DNA of 64,000 nt from Candidatus Uhrbacteria bacterium (GTDB lineage Bacteria; Patescibacteriota; Patescibacteriia; 2-12-FULL-60-25): contig RHKK01000002.1 of assembly GCA_008363075.1 (NCBI GenBank), positions 54,075 through 118,074 of the forward strand. The letters run 5' to 3'. Below are positions 53,380 to 61,921 of this stretch, piece by piece; within the stretch, counting starts at the first letter, position 1; every line of letters starts with the position of its first letter. The notes under the pieces are model-generated. The model worked only from the letters and a program-made list of their open reading frames with translations. It made no database searches and was not told the origin of the DNA. Made by a program: the position numbers and the translations under genes.

Positions 53380-54546
53380 ATGAAATTCGCGGGAAACGCC
53401 AAATCCAAGCCCAAGATCCTCGTCGGTATGTCCGGCGGGGTGGATTCGAGCGTCTCGGCGGCGTTACTCGTCGAGCAGGGATATGACGTGACCGGTGGCT
53501 TCATCAAGAATTGGTCGGACTCGAAAGACCTTTGGACGGGCGAGTGCGAATGGCGCGGAGAACGTCGTGATGCGATGCGCGTAGCCGCGAAGCTTGGCAT
53601 TCCGCTGCTCACGTTTGATTTTGAACAGGACTATCGCGCGCGTGTGCTGGACCGGATGTTCCGCGAGTACGAATCCGGCATCACGCCCAATCCGGACGTC
53701 TTGTGCAACGAGGAGATCAAGTTCGGATTGTTTTTCGAAGCAGCGATGAAGCTGGGTTTTGACGGCATCGCGACGGGGCATTATGCGCGTCTCCGGCACG
53801 ACAAGGACGGAACCGCGCATCTTTTGAAGGGCGTCGATCAGGACAAGGATCAGTCCTACTTTTTGCACCGCGTTTCGCAGGCAGCCCTGTCGAAAACCTT
53901 GTTTCCGATCGGCGACTTGCCGAAAGCCCACGTTCGTAAGCTCGCGGAGCGAATGGAGCTTCCGGTCGCGCATAAGCCGGACAGTCAAGGGATTTGTTTT
54001 GTGGGGAAGGTGGATTTCCACGATTTTTTGCGTAAGAAAATCGAGCCGAAACCGGGAGAGATCGTGACGCCGGAGGGGGAAGTGATCGGCCGGCACGACG
54101 GTCTCGACGCGTATACGATCGGGCAGCGCCACGGACTTCACGTGAGCAAAGAAGGGAAAACGTGGTACGTCGCGGGCAAGGATCGCGCCGCGAATCGCCT
54201 CGTCGTCGTGCCGGATCGCGAACACCCGCTCCTGTATCGCGACACGATCGCGTTGCGCGATATCCACTGGATTGCCGGTCGGCCGTCGGATCCGCGAATC
54301 GAAGTCGCGGTTCGCTATCGTTCGGAGGCGCTGCCTGGCGTCATCCTGAACGAAGGGAAGGATCTCACTTCGAAACCGAGTGAGATTCTTCGCGATGCTC
54401 AGAATGACGGGCTTATCATCCGATTGAATCGTCTCGCGTGGGCCCCGGCACCCGGACAATCCGCCGTGTTGTATCAGGGCGATGAATGCCTCGGCGGTGG
54501 CTTTTTGGCGGAAGAGGGGATAGACTCCCGTGAACGCGAAGTATGA
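53380..54546 (+). CDS. mnmA: tRNA-specific 2-thiouridylase with repeat-derived insert
   Basis: Forms 2-thiouridine at wobble position 34. ATP-binding P-loop SGGVDSS (18-24); catalytic Cys109 in PDVLCNEEIK and Cys206 in SQGICFVGK. 388 residues. Residues about 321-343 (GVILNEGKDLTSKPSEIL and RDAQNDG) are encoded by a palindromic repeat at 54340-54408 and are absent from ordinary MnmA; they lie in the C-terminal beta-barrel, between YRSEALP and IIRL. The stop codon overlaps the next start (ATGA). Confidence 0.94.
   Translation: MKFAGNAKSKPKILVGMSGGVDSSVSAALLVEQGYDVTGGFIKNWSDSKDLWTGECEWRGERRDAMRVAAKLGIPLLTFDFEQDYRARVLDRMFREYESGITPNPDVLCNEEIKFGLFFEAAMKLGFDGIATGHYARLRHDKDGTAHLLKGVDQDKDQSYFLHRVSQAALSKTLFPIGDLPKAHVRKLAERMELPVAHKPDSQGICFVGKVDFHDFLRKKIEPKPGEIVTPEGEVIGRHDGLDAYTIGQRHGLHVSKEGKTWYVAGKDRAANRLVVVPDREHPLLYRDTIALRDIHWIAGRPSDPRIEVAVRYRSEALPGVILNEGKDLTSKPSEILRDAQNDGLIIRLNRLAWAPAPGQSAVLYQGDECLGGGFLAEEGIDSREREV
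54340..54408. repeat. GTCATCCTGA...GAATGAC repeat inside mnmA
   Basis: 69 bases, a multiple of three, adding 23 codons in frame. A close relative stands in the nusA-yidC gap at 42980-43041. Confidence 0.85.
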
Positions 54547-55277
54547 CAACCAAAAAGGCGCCGCGCCTCGAGTGGATTTCCGTCATTTATCTCGTGTTTT
54601 TCGTCCTGGCGGTTTTGTCGCCTTCCATTCACACCCGTGATTTGTTCGGATTGACGGAAACGCAGCTCGAGGAGCTGACGATTTTTATCTTCGGCATCGC
54701 GGGACTGCTCACGTTCGCGACGTACGAACGGTTGATGGAGCGCCGCGAGCTCGAGCGCGAACGCGTGGATGCCGATTACGGTCGCGTAAAACGCGAGCTG
54801 ATCGAGTCGTATACCTATATCGGTTCGATGAACCGAAAGATCGAGCTCCTGAAAAAAGTGGCGAATGAAGCGTCGCTTGCGACCGAACAGGGCAAGCATC
54901 AGAAAGACTTGTTCCAAGCCGTTGCTCAAAACGCCTGCGCCGCCGTCGGGGCGGATGCGGCCTTGATCCGCTTCGTGAATCCCGAACCCATTCGCACCGA
55001 AGGCGAGTTTTTGCATGCCACGACCAGCGAAGTGCAATTCAAGATTCCGAACAAGGATTTGATCCAGCTGAAACAAAACAATACGTCGCACGCCTTTGTC
55101 CGTTCGGAAGACGGGCGCGAGATCCTCGTCGTGCCGAGCGATCACAAGGAGCATGGACGCGCCTATATCCTACTCACTCTCGACTCCGAGCAGATTCAAG
55201 AACTCGACGTGCCGCTGCTCAAGGTATTCGCGAATCAGGCCGAAATGCTGTATCGAAACTTCACCCCGACGTCGTAA
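54543..55277 (+). CDS. Two-span membrane protein with coiled coil and GAF-like domain
   Basis: 244 residues. Two membrane helices (about 12-28 and 45-62), a coiled coil (about 65-110) and a soluble C-terminal domain (about 115-240) with a GAF-like pattern (DLFQAVAQNACAAVGADAAL ... RAYILLTLDSEQIQELDVPL ... LLKVFANQAEMLY; all short excerpts). It looks like a sensor module without an output kinase domain. Translation is coupled to mnmA by the ATGA overlap. Confidence 0.6.
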   Translation: MTTKKAPRLEWISVIYLVFFVLAVLSPSIHTRDLFGLTETQLEELTIFIFGIAGLLTFATYERLMERRELERERVDADYGRVKRELIESYTYIGSMNRKIELLKKVANEASLATEQGKHQKDLFQAVAQNACAAVGADAALIRFVNPEPIRTEGEFLHATTSEVQFKIPNKDLIQLKQNNTSHAFVRSEDGREILVVPSDHKEHGRAYILLTLDSEQIQELDVPLLKVFANQAEMLYRNFTPTS

Positions 55278-55316
55278 AGCTGGATTTTTTTCGGGTTTTC
55301 CGCCAATCTATCGATC

Positions 55317-57230
55317 ATGACCACCAACGAGCTCCGGCAGAAATTCCTCGATTTCTTCAAGGAAAAAGGCCATGCCATTATCCCGTCGGCGTCCGTCGTG
55401 CCCGAGAACGACCCGACGGTGCTTTTTACGACCGCCGGCATGCATCCGCTGGTTCCGTATCTGCAAGGCCAGCCGCATCCGATGGGGAAGCGGCTCGCGG
55501 ACGCGCAAAAGTGCGTGCGTACCGACGATATCGACGAGGTCGGCGACAATCGTCACCTTACGTTTTTCGAAATGCTCGGCAATTGGTCGCTCGGCGATTA
55601 TTTCAAGCGCGAGTCCATCACGTGGTCGTTTGAGTTTCTTACCGATAAACAGTGGCTCGGCATCGATCCGAACAAGTTGTACGTGACCGTATTCGAGGGC
55701 GATGAGGACGCGCCGCAAGACGAGGAATCGATCGGCATCTGGCAGGCGCTCTTCCGGACGCACGGTATCGATGCGTCGCTTGGCGAGCGTATTCGCGCGT
55801 ATCCGAAAAAGAAAAACTGGTGGGGCCCCGCCGGCCTTACGGGCCCGTGCGGTCCGGACACCGAGATTTTTTACGACACGGGCAAGCCGCATGACAAAGC
55901 GTTCGGCGAGACGTGTCATCAGAATTGCGATTGCGGACGCTTCGTCGAAATCTGGAATAACGTGTTCATGGAGTACGACAAGCAGGCGGACGGTTCGTTC
56001 AAGCCGTTGGCACAAAAAAACGTGGATACGGGCATGGGTCTCGAACGTATCGTTGCCGTGATGCAGGGCGTCGAAACCGTGTTCGAGATCGACGTCTTTA
56101 CGCCCGTTATACAAAAAATCGAAGAACTATCAGGAAAGAGCTACGGTGTCGTTGCGAGCGTAGCGAAGCAATCTCAGGCCCGCGAATCGGAGATTGCTTC
56201 GTCGTCTGGAACTCCTCGCAACGACACACAGGAACAGATCGTTCGCTCGATGAGGATCATCGCGGATCACGTCCGCGCCGCAACGTTTATCGTTGGCGAC
56301 GAGCGCGGCGTCGCCCCGTCCAACGTCGGGCAGGGATACATTGTGCGCCGGCTGTTGCGCCGCGCCATCCGCGAAGGCCGCCGACTTGGCATCACCGAGC
56401 CGTTCACGCACCTCGTTGCGGAAGTGTTTGTCGGCTTGTACGGGAGTCATTACCGCGAACTGGAAACCCATCTTTCCAAGATCGTGGACGAATTGAGAAA
56501 GGAAGAAGAGAAATTCGGGAAGACGTTGGAGAAGGGGATGCGTGAATTGGAAAAAATGATGACCAAGGGCGACGTTACGGGCGAGCAGGCGTTCGTGTTG
56601 TTCTCGACCTACGGCTTCCCGCTCGAATTGACGGAAGAGATCATGCGCGAACACGGCAAGAGCGTGGACCGTGCGACATTCGAATCGGAATTCAAAAAAC
56701 ACCAAGAACTCTCACGCACCGCTTCCGCCGGTACGTTCAAGGGCGGGCTCGCCGATCACTCCGTCGAAACGACGCGCCTGCACACGGCGACGCACTTGTT
56801 GCATCAAGCCTTGCGTACCGTGCTTGGCGATCATGTCGAACAAAAAGGATCAAACATCACTGCCGAGCGGTTGCGTTTCGATTTCTCTCATCCGCAAAAA
56901 ATGACGCCGGAAGAAATCCAAAAGGTAGAAGAGATAGTGAACGACGCAATCAGGCGCGATCTCCCGGTTCACTGCGAGCAGCTTCCCATCGAAGAAGCGA
57001 AGAAGCGGGGAGCGATCGGCTTGTTCGGCGACAAGTACGCGCAGATGGGAGACAAGATCAACGTGTACTTCGTCGGCGATGAAGAGAAGGGGTTCTTTTC
57101 CAAAGAGATTTGCGGCGGACCTCACGTCGAACACACGGGAGAATTGGGGAGCTTCAAGATCCAAAAAGAGGAGGCCGTGTCTGCCGGAGTGCGTCGCATC
57201 AAAGCGACGGTGACGGGCGTGCGGGATTAA
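55317..57230 (+). CDS. alaS: Alanyl-tRNA synthetase without C-Ala, with repeat-derived insert
   Basis: Charges tRNA-Ala. 637 residues against 876 in E. coli: the catalytic core (about 1-250, FFEMLGNWSLGDYF, WNNVFMEYD), the tRNA-binding helices and the editing domain with zinc ligands HTATH (about 490-494) and CGGPHVEH (about 600) are present, but the C-terminal DHHA1/C-Ala domain is missing, as in many Patescibacteria. Residues about 277-304 (SVAKQSQARESEIASSSG and flanks) are encoded by the palindromic element at 56146-56227, just before the conserved MRIIADHVRAATF block. Confidence 0.94.
   Translation: MTTNELRQKFLDFFKEKGHAIIPSASVVPENDPTVLFTTAGMHPLVPYLQGQPHPMGKRLADAQKCVRTDDIDEVGDNRHLTFFEMLGNWSLGDYFKRESITWSFEFLTDKQWLGIDPNKLYVTVFEGDEDAPQDEESIGIWQALFRTHGIDASLGERIRAYPKKKNWWGPAGLTGPCGPDTEIFYDTGKPHDKAFGETCHQNCDCGRFVEIWNNVFMEYDKQADGSFKPLAQKNVDTGMGLERIVAVMQGVETVFEIDVFTPVIQKIEELSGKSYGVVASVAKQSQARESEIASSSGTPRNDTQEQIVRSMRIIADHVRAATFIVGDERGVAPSNVGQGYIVRRLLRRAIREGRRLGITEPFTHLVAEVFVGLYGSHYRELETHLSKIVDELRKEEEKFGKTLEKGMRELEKMMTKGDVTGEQAFVLFSTYGFPLELTEEIMREHGKSVDRATFESEFKKHQELSRTASAGTFKGGLADHSVETTRLHTATHLLHQALRTVLGDHVEQKGSNITAERLRFDFSHPQKMTPEEIQKVEEIVNDAIRRDLPVHCEQLPIEEAKKRGAIGLFGDKYAQMGDKINVYFVGDEEKGFFSKEICGGPHVEHTGELGSFKIQKEEAVSAGVRRIKATVTGVRD
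56146..56227. repeat. GTGTCGTTGCGAGCG... palindromic element inside alaS
   Basis: 82 bases with inverted ends GTGTCGTTGCGAG / CTCGCAACGACAC and inner AGCGAAGCAATCTC / GAGATTGCTTCG. It is a copy of the intergenic element at 12477-12548. The frame stays open through it. Confidence 0.92.
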
Positions 57231-57259
57231 TTGACCCCCATTTTTCGCTTTGTTATCAT
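57231..57259 (+). promoter_or_regulatory. Promoter of the infA-rpsI operon
   Basis: TTGACC, 17 bases, TATCAT; predicted start near 57266, about 40 bases before infA. The -35 box begins right after the alaS stop. Confidence 0.75.
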
Positions 57260-57305
57260 TCTCATATCACTATTCATCCCATCATGATGACCCAAACCCA
57301 TCTCT

Positions 57306-57539
57306 ATGGCAGGAAATAATCCGTCTCCAAGCAAGGAATTTTTGGTATTGAAGGGGACCGTCGAGGAGAATCTGCCAGGAGCCACGTTCCGCGTGAAGCT
57401 GGAGAACGGCCAGTCGATTTTGTGTCATCTTTCAGGAAAAATGCGGATGCACCGCATTCGCCTCACCCCCGGCGACGAGGTCCAAGTGGAGATGACCCCC
57501 TACGATTTGACAAAAGGACGGATCACATATAGGTTATAG
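57306..57539 (+). CDS. infA: Translation initiation factor IF-1
   Basis: 77-residue OB-fold protein that fills the A site during initiation: [19 protein letters not shown], then [19 protein letters not shown] and GRITYR, the standard family blocks. First gene of the operon. Confidence 0.95.
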   Translation: MAGNNPSPSKEFLVLKGTVEENLPGATFRVKLENGQSILCHLSGKMRMHRIRLTPGDEVQVEMTPYDLTKGRITYRL

Positions 57540-57614
57540 CCCACAAATTCGCTTAACAGCCCGTCGGAGTAGGCACGCGCCGATGATCTCGACTGGCCCC
57601 ATTTTTCCGCTGTT

Positions 57615-57731
57615 ATGAAGGTCCGCTCGTCCGTAAAGGCCATGTGCCGTGATTGCCAAGTGGTCCGCCGTAAGGGCCGCGTTGTCGTAATCTGCAAAAA
57701 GAATCCGAAGCATAAGCAGCGCCAAGGCTAA
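57615..57731 (+). CDS. rpmJ: Ribosomal protein bL36
   Basis: 38 residues: [14 protein letters not shown] then a second zinc pair in [14 protein letters not shown] (Cys, Cys, Cys, His ligands in the classic C-type arrangement). Short gene between infA and rpsM, as in most bacteria. Confidence 0.96.
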   Translation: MKVRSSVKAMCRDCQVVRRKGRVVVICKKNPKHKQRQG

Positions 57732-57743
57732 CCACAACCAACT

Positions 57744-58130
57744 ATGGCCCGTATCGCAGGAATCACTCTTCCGAGCAACAAGCGCGTCGAGATCGCGCTT
57801 ACGTATATTTATGGCATCGGTCCCACGACGGCGGAACGCATCCTCAAGGAGGCCGGCGTGGACGCGAGCATCCGCGTGAAGGATCTGACCGAGGACCAGG
57901 CGACGAAACTGCGCGACATCATCGAGAAGCAGCACAAGGTCGAGGGCGAGTTGCGCCGCGAAGTGTTGGCGAACATCAAGCGTCTCAAGGAAGTCGGCGC
58001 GTATCGCGGTATCCGCCACATCAAGGGGCTGCCGGTCCGCGGCCAGCGCACGAAGACGAATTCCCGCACCGTTCGCGGCAACGTCCGCAAGACGATGGGC
58101 TCGGGCAAGCGCAAGCTTGAGAAGACGTAA
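57744..58130 (+). CDS. rpsM: Ribosomal protein uS13
   Basis: 128 residues; [19 protein letters not shown] start and [16 protein letters not shown]-terminal block. Head of the 30S subunit. No Shine-Dalgarno. Confidence 0.97.
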   Translation: MARIAGITLPSNKRVEIALTYIYGIGPTTAERILKEAGVDASIRVKDLTEDQATKLRDIIEKQHKVEGELRREVLANIKRLKEVGAYRGIRHIKGLPVRGQRTKTNSRTVRGNVRKTMGSGKRKLEKT

Positions 58131-58132
58131 GG

Positions 58133-58166
58133 CATCTGCAAACCGCAAACTGTAAACCGCAAAAAC
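58133..58166. repeat. CTGCAAACCGCAAACTGTAAACCGC word repeat
   Basis: A tandem ACCGCAAACTGTAA-type repeat fills the gap between rpsM and rpsK. Same class as the words in truB and near hsp20. Confidence 0.6.
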
Positions 58167-58167
58167 T

Positions 58168-58623
58168 ATGTCTGAAGAACTCAAGCAATCCCCGGTTGCC
58201 GAGGCGGAGACCGCCGAAAGCGGCAAAAAGGCGAAGGCCAAACCGCGCGCGAAGGGCAAAAAGAAAACCCGTACGCAGGTGCCGCAGGGCCGGGCCTACA
58301 TCCAGGCGACGTATAACAATACGATCGTCACGTTGACCGATCCGAACGGAAACGTACTCGCATGGTCGAGCGCCGGCGTGAACGGATTCAAGGGTCCGAA
58401 AAAGGCGACGCCGTATGCGGCGTCCGTGATCGTGAAAGACGCGTGCGAGAAGGTGGCGGACTATGGATTGAAAGAGGTGAGCGTGTTTATCACCGGCGTC
58501 GGTCAGGGCCGCGAGGGCGCCTTGCGCGCGCTGAACGCGAACGGCCTCAACGTGTTGTCTATCAAGGACGTCACGCCGATCCCGCATAACGGCTGTCGCC
58601 CGCCGCGCCCGCGCCGCGTCTAA
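58168..58623 (+). CDS. rpsK: Ribosomal protein uS11
   Basis: 151 residues; a Lys/Ala-rich N-terminal extension of about 25 residues precedes the core (ATYNNTIVTLTDPNGN, PIPHNGCRPPRPRRV end). Platform of the 30S subunit. Confidence 0.97.
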   Translation: MSEELKQSPVAEAETAESGKKAKAKPRAKGKKKTRTQVPQGRAYIQATYNNTIVTLTDPNGNVLAWSSAGVNGFKGPKKATPYAASVIVKDACEKVADYGLKEVSVFITGVGQGREGALRALNANGLNVLSIKDVTPIPHNGCRPPRPRRV

Positions 58624-58655
58624 TCATCCTTATTCACCACAGGCTGATCGGTCCT

Positions 58656-59270
58656 ATGAAGAAACTCAAAGTCACCGCCAAACAGAGCCGCCGTGAGGGA
58701 ATCGTCCTCACGGATGCCAACAAGCACGCCAAGGCGCTCGCCCGCCGGCCGTACGCCCCGGGCGTCCACGGCCCGGATTCGCGCACGCGCATGACGGACT
58801 ACGGCAAGCAGCTGCGGGAGAAGCAGAAGGCGAAGCGTATCTACGGCTTGAACGAGCGCCAGTTTTCGAACATCTTCGCCGAGGTAAAGAAGAAGCGCGG
58901 CAACACCGCCGAAATGCTGATCCAGACGCTCGAGTCGCGCCTCGACAACGTCGTATTCCGCGCGGGTCTCGCCAAGACCCGCCCGGCCGCGCGTCAGACC
59001 GTGTCCCACGCGCATATCGAGGTGAATGGCAAGAAGGTCAACGTGCCGTCGTACCGTGTCCGCCCGGGCGACGTGGTCGCCGTCCGCGAGCACAAGAAGA
59101 AGAAGGGGAACTGGACGCAGACCGCGGAAACCGCCGGCAAGAAAGACCTTCCGTCCTGGTTGTCGATGGAACCGGGCATGCTTGCCGTCAAGGTCACGGG
59201 CAAGCCCGAAGGAACCGAATTGCAGCAGCCGTTCGATACGAAGTTGATCGTGGAATTTTACTCCCGCTAA
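58656..59270 (+). CDS. rpsD: Ribosomal protein uS4
   Basis: 204 residues; S4 RNA-binding domain with ESRLDNVVFRAGLAKTRPAA (short: SRLDNVVFRAG) and NGKKVNVPSYRVRPGD. No N-terminal zinc Cys. Binds 16S rRNA early and may regulate the operon. Confidence 0.97.
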   Translation: MKKLKVTAKQSRREGIVLTDANKHAKALARRPYAPGVHGPDSRTRMTDYGKQLREKQKAKRIYGLNERQFSNIFAEVKKKRGNTAEMLIQTLESRLDNVVFRAGLAKTRPAARQTVSHAHIEVNGKKVNVPSYRVRPGDVVAVREHKKKKGNWTQTAETAGKKDLPSWLSMEPGMLAVKVTGKPEGTELQQPFDTKLIVEFYSR

Positions 59271-59292
59271 TCCGCTCCTTTCTTCCTTTCCT

Positions 59293-59991
59293 ATGGAATC
59301 CATCCTTCTCCCCAGCAAGATCAAATTCGCCCGTGGCGAGCGCCCTCACGAGGGCGTACTCACCGTCGAGCCGTGCGCCCAAGGCTATGGCACGACGCTC
59401 GGAAACGCGCTTCGTCGCGTCCTCTTGTCGTCGCTGCCCGGCGCCGCCGTCACCGCCGTGAAGATCAAGGGCGCCGAACACGAATTCTCCACCCTGCCGA
59501 ACGTCAAGGAAGACGTGCTGGAGATCATCCTTAACCTCAAGAGTCTGCGTCTCAAGCTCTTCTCCGAGGAGCCGATCAAACTCTCGTTGTCCGTGAAGGG
59601 CGAAAAGGAAGTGACGGCCAAGGATTTCGCGAAAGATGCGCAGGTCGAGATTGTGAATCCGGACCTTCACATCGCGACGCTGACGGACTCGTCCGCTTCG
59701 TTCGAGATGGAGATCACCGTCGCGCCGGGCCGCGGCTACCACGCCACGGAGGAGCGCGGCAAGGACAAGGCCGAGCTCGGCACGATCGCGATCGACTCGC
59801 TGTTCTCACCGGTGTTGTCCGTCTCGTACAAGGTCGAGGCGACGCGCGTCGGCGATCGCACCGACTTCGACAAGCTCGTACTGCGCATCGAAACCGACGG
59901 CACCGTCGATCCGCTTGATGCCGTCAACCAGGCCGTCACGGTCCTTACGGATTACGTGAATGTCCTCAAGGGCTTGACCTACACCGAATAA
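59293..59991 (+). CDS. rpoA: RNA polymerase alpha subunit, N-terminal domain only
   Basis: Assembly platform for beta and beta'. 232 residues, ending at LTDYVNVLKGLTYTE, the point where the N-terminal domain of E. coli alpha stops; the linker and C-terminal domain (E. coli about 236-329) are missing. The next gene rplQ follows at once, and the sequence between shows no frameshifted CTD. The dimerisation and beta-contact motifs (GTTLGNALRRVLLSSLPG; VRPRG-equivalent APGRGYHATEE) are intact. The missing CTD means no UP-element or CAP-type contacts by this subunit, unless the separate alpha-CTD protein at 2847 supplies them. Confidence 0.94.
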   Translation: MESILLPSKIKFARGERPHEGVLTVEPCAQGYGTTLGNALRRVLLSSLPGAAVTAVKIKGAEHEFSTLPNVKEDVLEIILNLKSLRLKLFSEEPIKLSLSVKGEKEVTAKDFAKDAQVEIVNPDLHIATLTDSSASFEMEITVAPGRGYHATEERGKDKAELGTIAIDSLFSPVLSVSYKVEATRVGDRTDFDKLVLRIETDGTVDPLDAVNQAVTVLTDYVNVLKGLTYTE

Positions 59992-60013
59992 AACGCTTCA
60001 ATTAGCCACGTTT

Positions 60014-60367
60014 ATGAAACATCGTCGCGTCGGAAAAACCCTGGATCGCCGCTCGAGCGCGCGCCGTGCGTTGCTGCGTGGCTTGGCGACCTCGGTCATC
60101 CTCTACGAGCACTGCAACACGACCCTGGCGAAAGCCAAGGCGGTGCGTCCGCTCGTGGAGCGCCTGATCACCAAAGGCAAGGTGAAGTCGCTGACGTCCC
60201 GCCGCCAGCTGAACGCCGTCCTCATGTCCGAGAACGCGGTGAACAAGGTGCTCGAAGAGCTCGGCCCGCGCTACGCGACCCGCCCCGGCGGCTACACGCG
60301 CATCATCAAGCTCGGCACTCGTCAGGGCGACGGCGCCGAAATCGCCCAGATTCAACTCGTGAAATAA
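60014..60367 (+). CDS. rplQ: Ribosomal protein bL17
   Basis: 117 residues, MKHRRVGKTLDRRSSARRALLRGL start (first 20: MKHRRVGKTLDRRSSARRAL). Next to the polypeptide exit tunnel of the 50S subunit. Confidence 0.97.
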   Translation: MKHRRVGKTLDRRSSARRALLRGLATSVILYEHCNTTLAKAKAVRPLVERLITKGKVKSLTSRRQLNAVLMSENAVNKVLEELGPRYATRPGGYTRIIKLGTRQGDGAEIAQIQLVK

Positions 60368-60369
60368 CT

Positions 60370-60750
60370 ATGGCTTGGAAGAACACGCGCGGCATGGCCG
60401 CCATTAAACGCGAAACCGTCACCATCGACGCGACCGGCAAGGTCGTGGGGCGTTTGGCGACCGAAATCGCGCACAAGCTGATCGGTAAGGATCAGCCCGG
60501 TTACACGCCGCATATCGACACGGGCGCCATCGTGAAGGTGGTGAATGTCGACAAGATCGTACTCACCGGCAAAAAGGAGGAACAGAAGGTCCATTTCCGC
60601 TCGTCCAACCGCCCGAGCGGTATCAAGCGCATTCCTGTGTCCAAGCTCATGCGGGAGAACCCGGCGCGAGTCCTGGAACACGCGGTCAAGTACATGCTGC
60701 CCAAGAACCGTACACAGAAGGAGCGCATGAAGCGCCTCATCATCGCGTAA
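60370..60750 (+). CDS. rplM: Ribosomal protein uL13
   Basis: 126 residues; VVGRLATEIAHKLIGKDQPGY, then YMLPKNRTQKERMKRL (short excerpts). The start is given at 60370, 2 bases after rplQ; ATG at 60394 would shorten it by 8 residues. Confidence 0.96.
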   Translation: MAWKNTRGMAAIKRETVTIDATGKVVGRLATEIAHKLIGKDQPGYTPHIDTGAIVKVVNVDKIVLTGKKEEQKVHFRSSNRPSGIKRIPVSKLMRENPARVLEHAVKYMLPKNRTQKERMKRLIIA

Positions 60751-60756
60751 TATTTT

Positions 60757-61263
<507 letters not shown>

Positions 61264-61269
61264 AGATCG

Positions 61270-61305
61270 ATCAAAACCCCGCCATATGGCGGGGTTTTGT
61301 TTTTC
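61270..61305 (+). terminator. Terminator of the ribosomal operon
   Basis: AAAACCCCGCCATATGGCGGGGTTTTGTTTTT: perfect stem with flanking A and T runs. Confidence 0.92.
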
Positions 61306-61333
61306 TGGCGGGGCGCGTAGACTAGCGACGATC

Positions 61334-61897
61334 ATGACGGGGGTCTTTCGCTCGCTCCGCGAAGTTTTCGACCGCCGGGGATATTCCGGCGCGTTTGTCG
61401 CGCTCGCGATCGCGCTCGTCTTGTCGGTGACCGTCGCCATTCAATGGCCGAACCTCGTCAGCGTGTTTTCGACCGAGATTCTGCCATGGGACGCTAAGTT
61501 TCGGCTGGCCGGCCTGCTCCTCATCCATCCCGGCGCCCGCGCCGACGGATGGACGCTGACGATGTCCTACGGCCTCGCGCTCCTCGTCGCGTTAAGTCTC
61601 ACACTGAACCTCTACGCCGTGCGGGAATTGCGCATGGAAAAATCCTGGCTCGGCCAAGCGGGCGGCGTCCTGCTCGGAACGCTCGGCTTCGGCTGCGCGG
61701 CGTGCGGGACGTTCGTACTCTCCGGCTTCCTTTCCACCGCCGCCACCGCCGCCCTTGTATCCGCGCTGCCGTTTAAGGGAAAAGAGTTTCTGATGGCCGG
61801 TCTCATCCTGCTTTGCGTCTCGGTGTACCGGACGACCAAGTCGATCGATCGCAAAACGTGCGAGATCCGATCAAAGCCTGATGTGGTTGTACGTTGA
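61334..61897 (+). CDS. Membrane protein with GFGCAACG motif
   Basis: 187 residues; about four or five hydrophobic helices (about 20-40, 75-98, 108-132, 140-160). One helix has GFGCAACGTFVLSGF, a CxxC-like pair inside the membrane that may bind a metal or disulfide. No family is recognised with confidence. TAGACT at 61318-61323 may be its -10 box. ATG at 61334 is used since the earlier in-frame ATG lies within the operon terminator. Confidence 0.6.
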   Translation: MTGVFRSLREVFDRRGYSGAFVALAIALVLSVTVAIQWPNLVSVFSTEILPWDAKFRLAGLLLIHPGARADGWTLTMSYGLALLVALSLTLNLYAVRELRMEKSWLGQAGGVLLGTLGFGCAACGTFVLSGFLSTAATAALVSALPFKGKEFLMAGLILLCVSVYRTTKSIDRKTCEIRSKPDVVVR

Positions 61898-61921
61898 GCG
61901 AAAAATCGCTACGCTAGCCGC

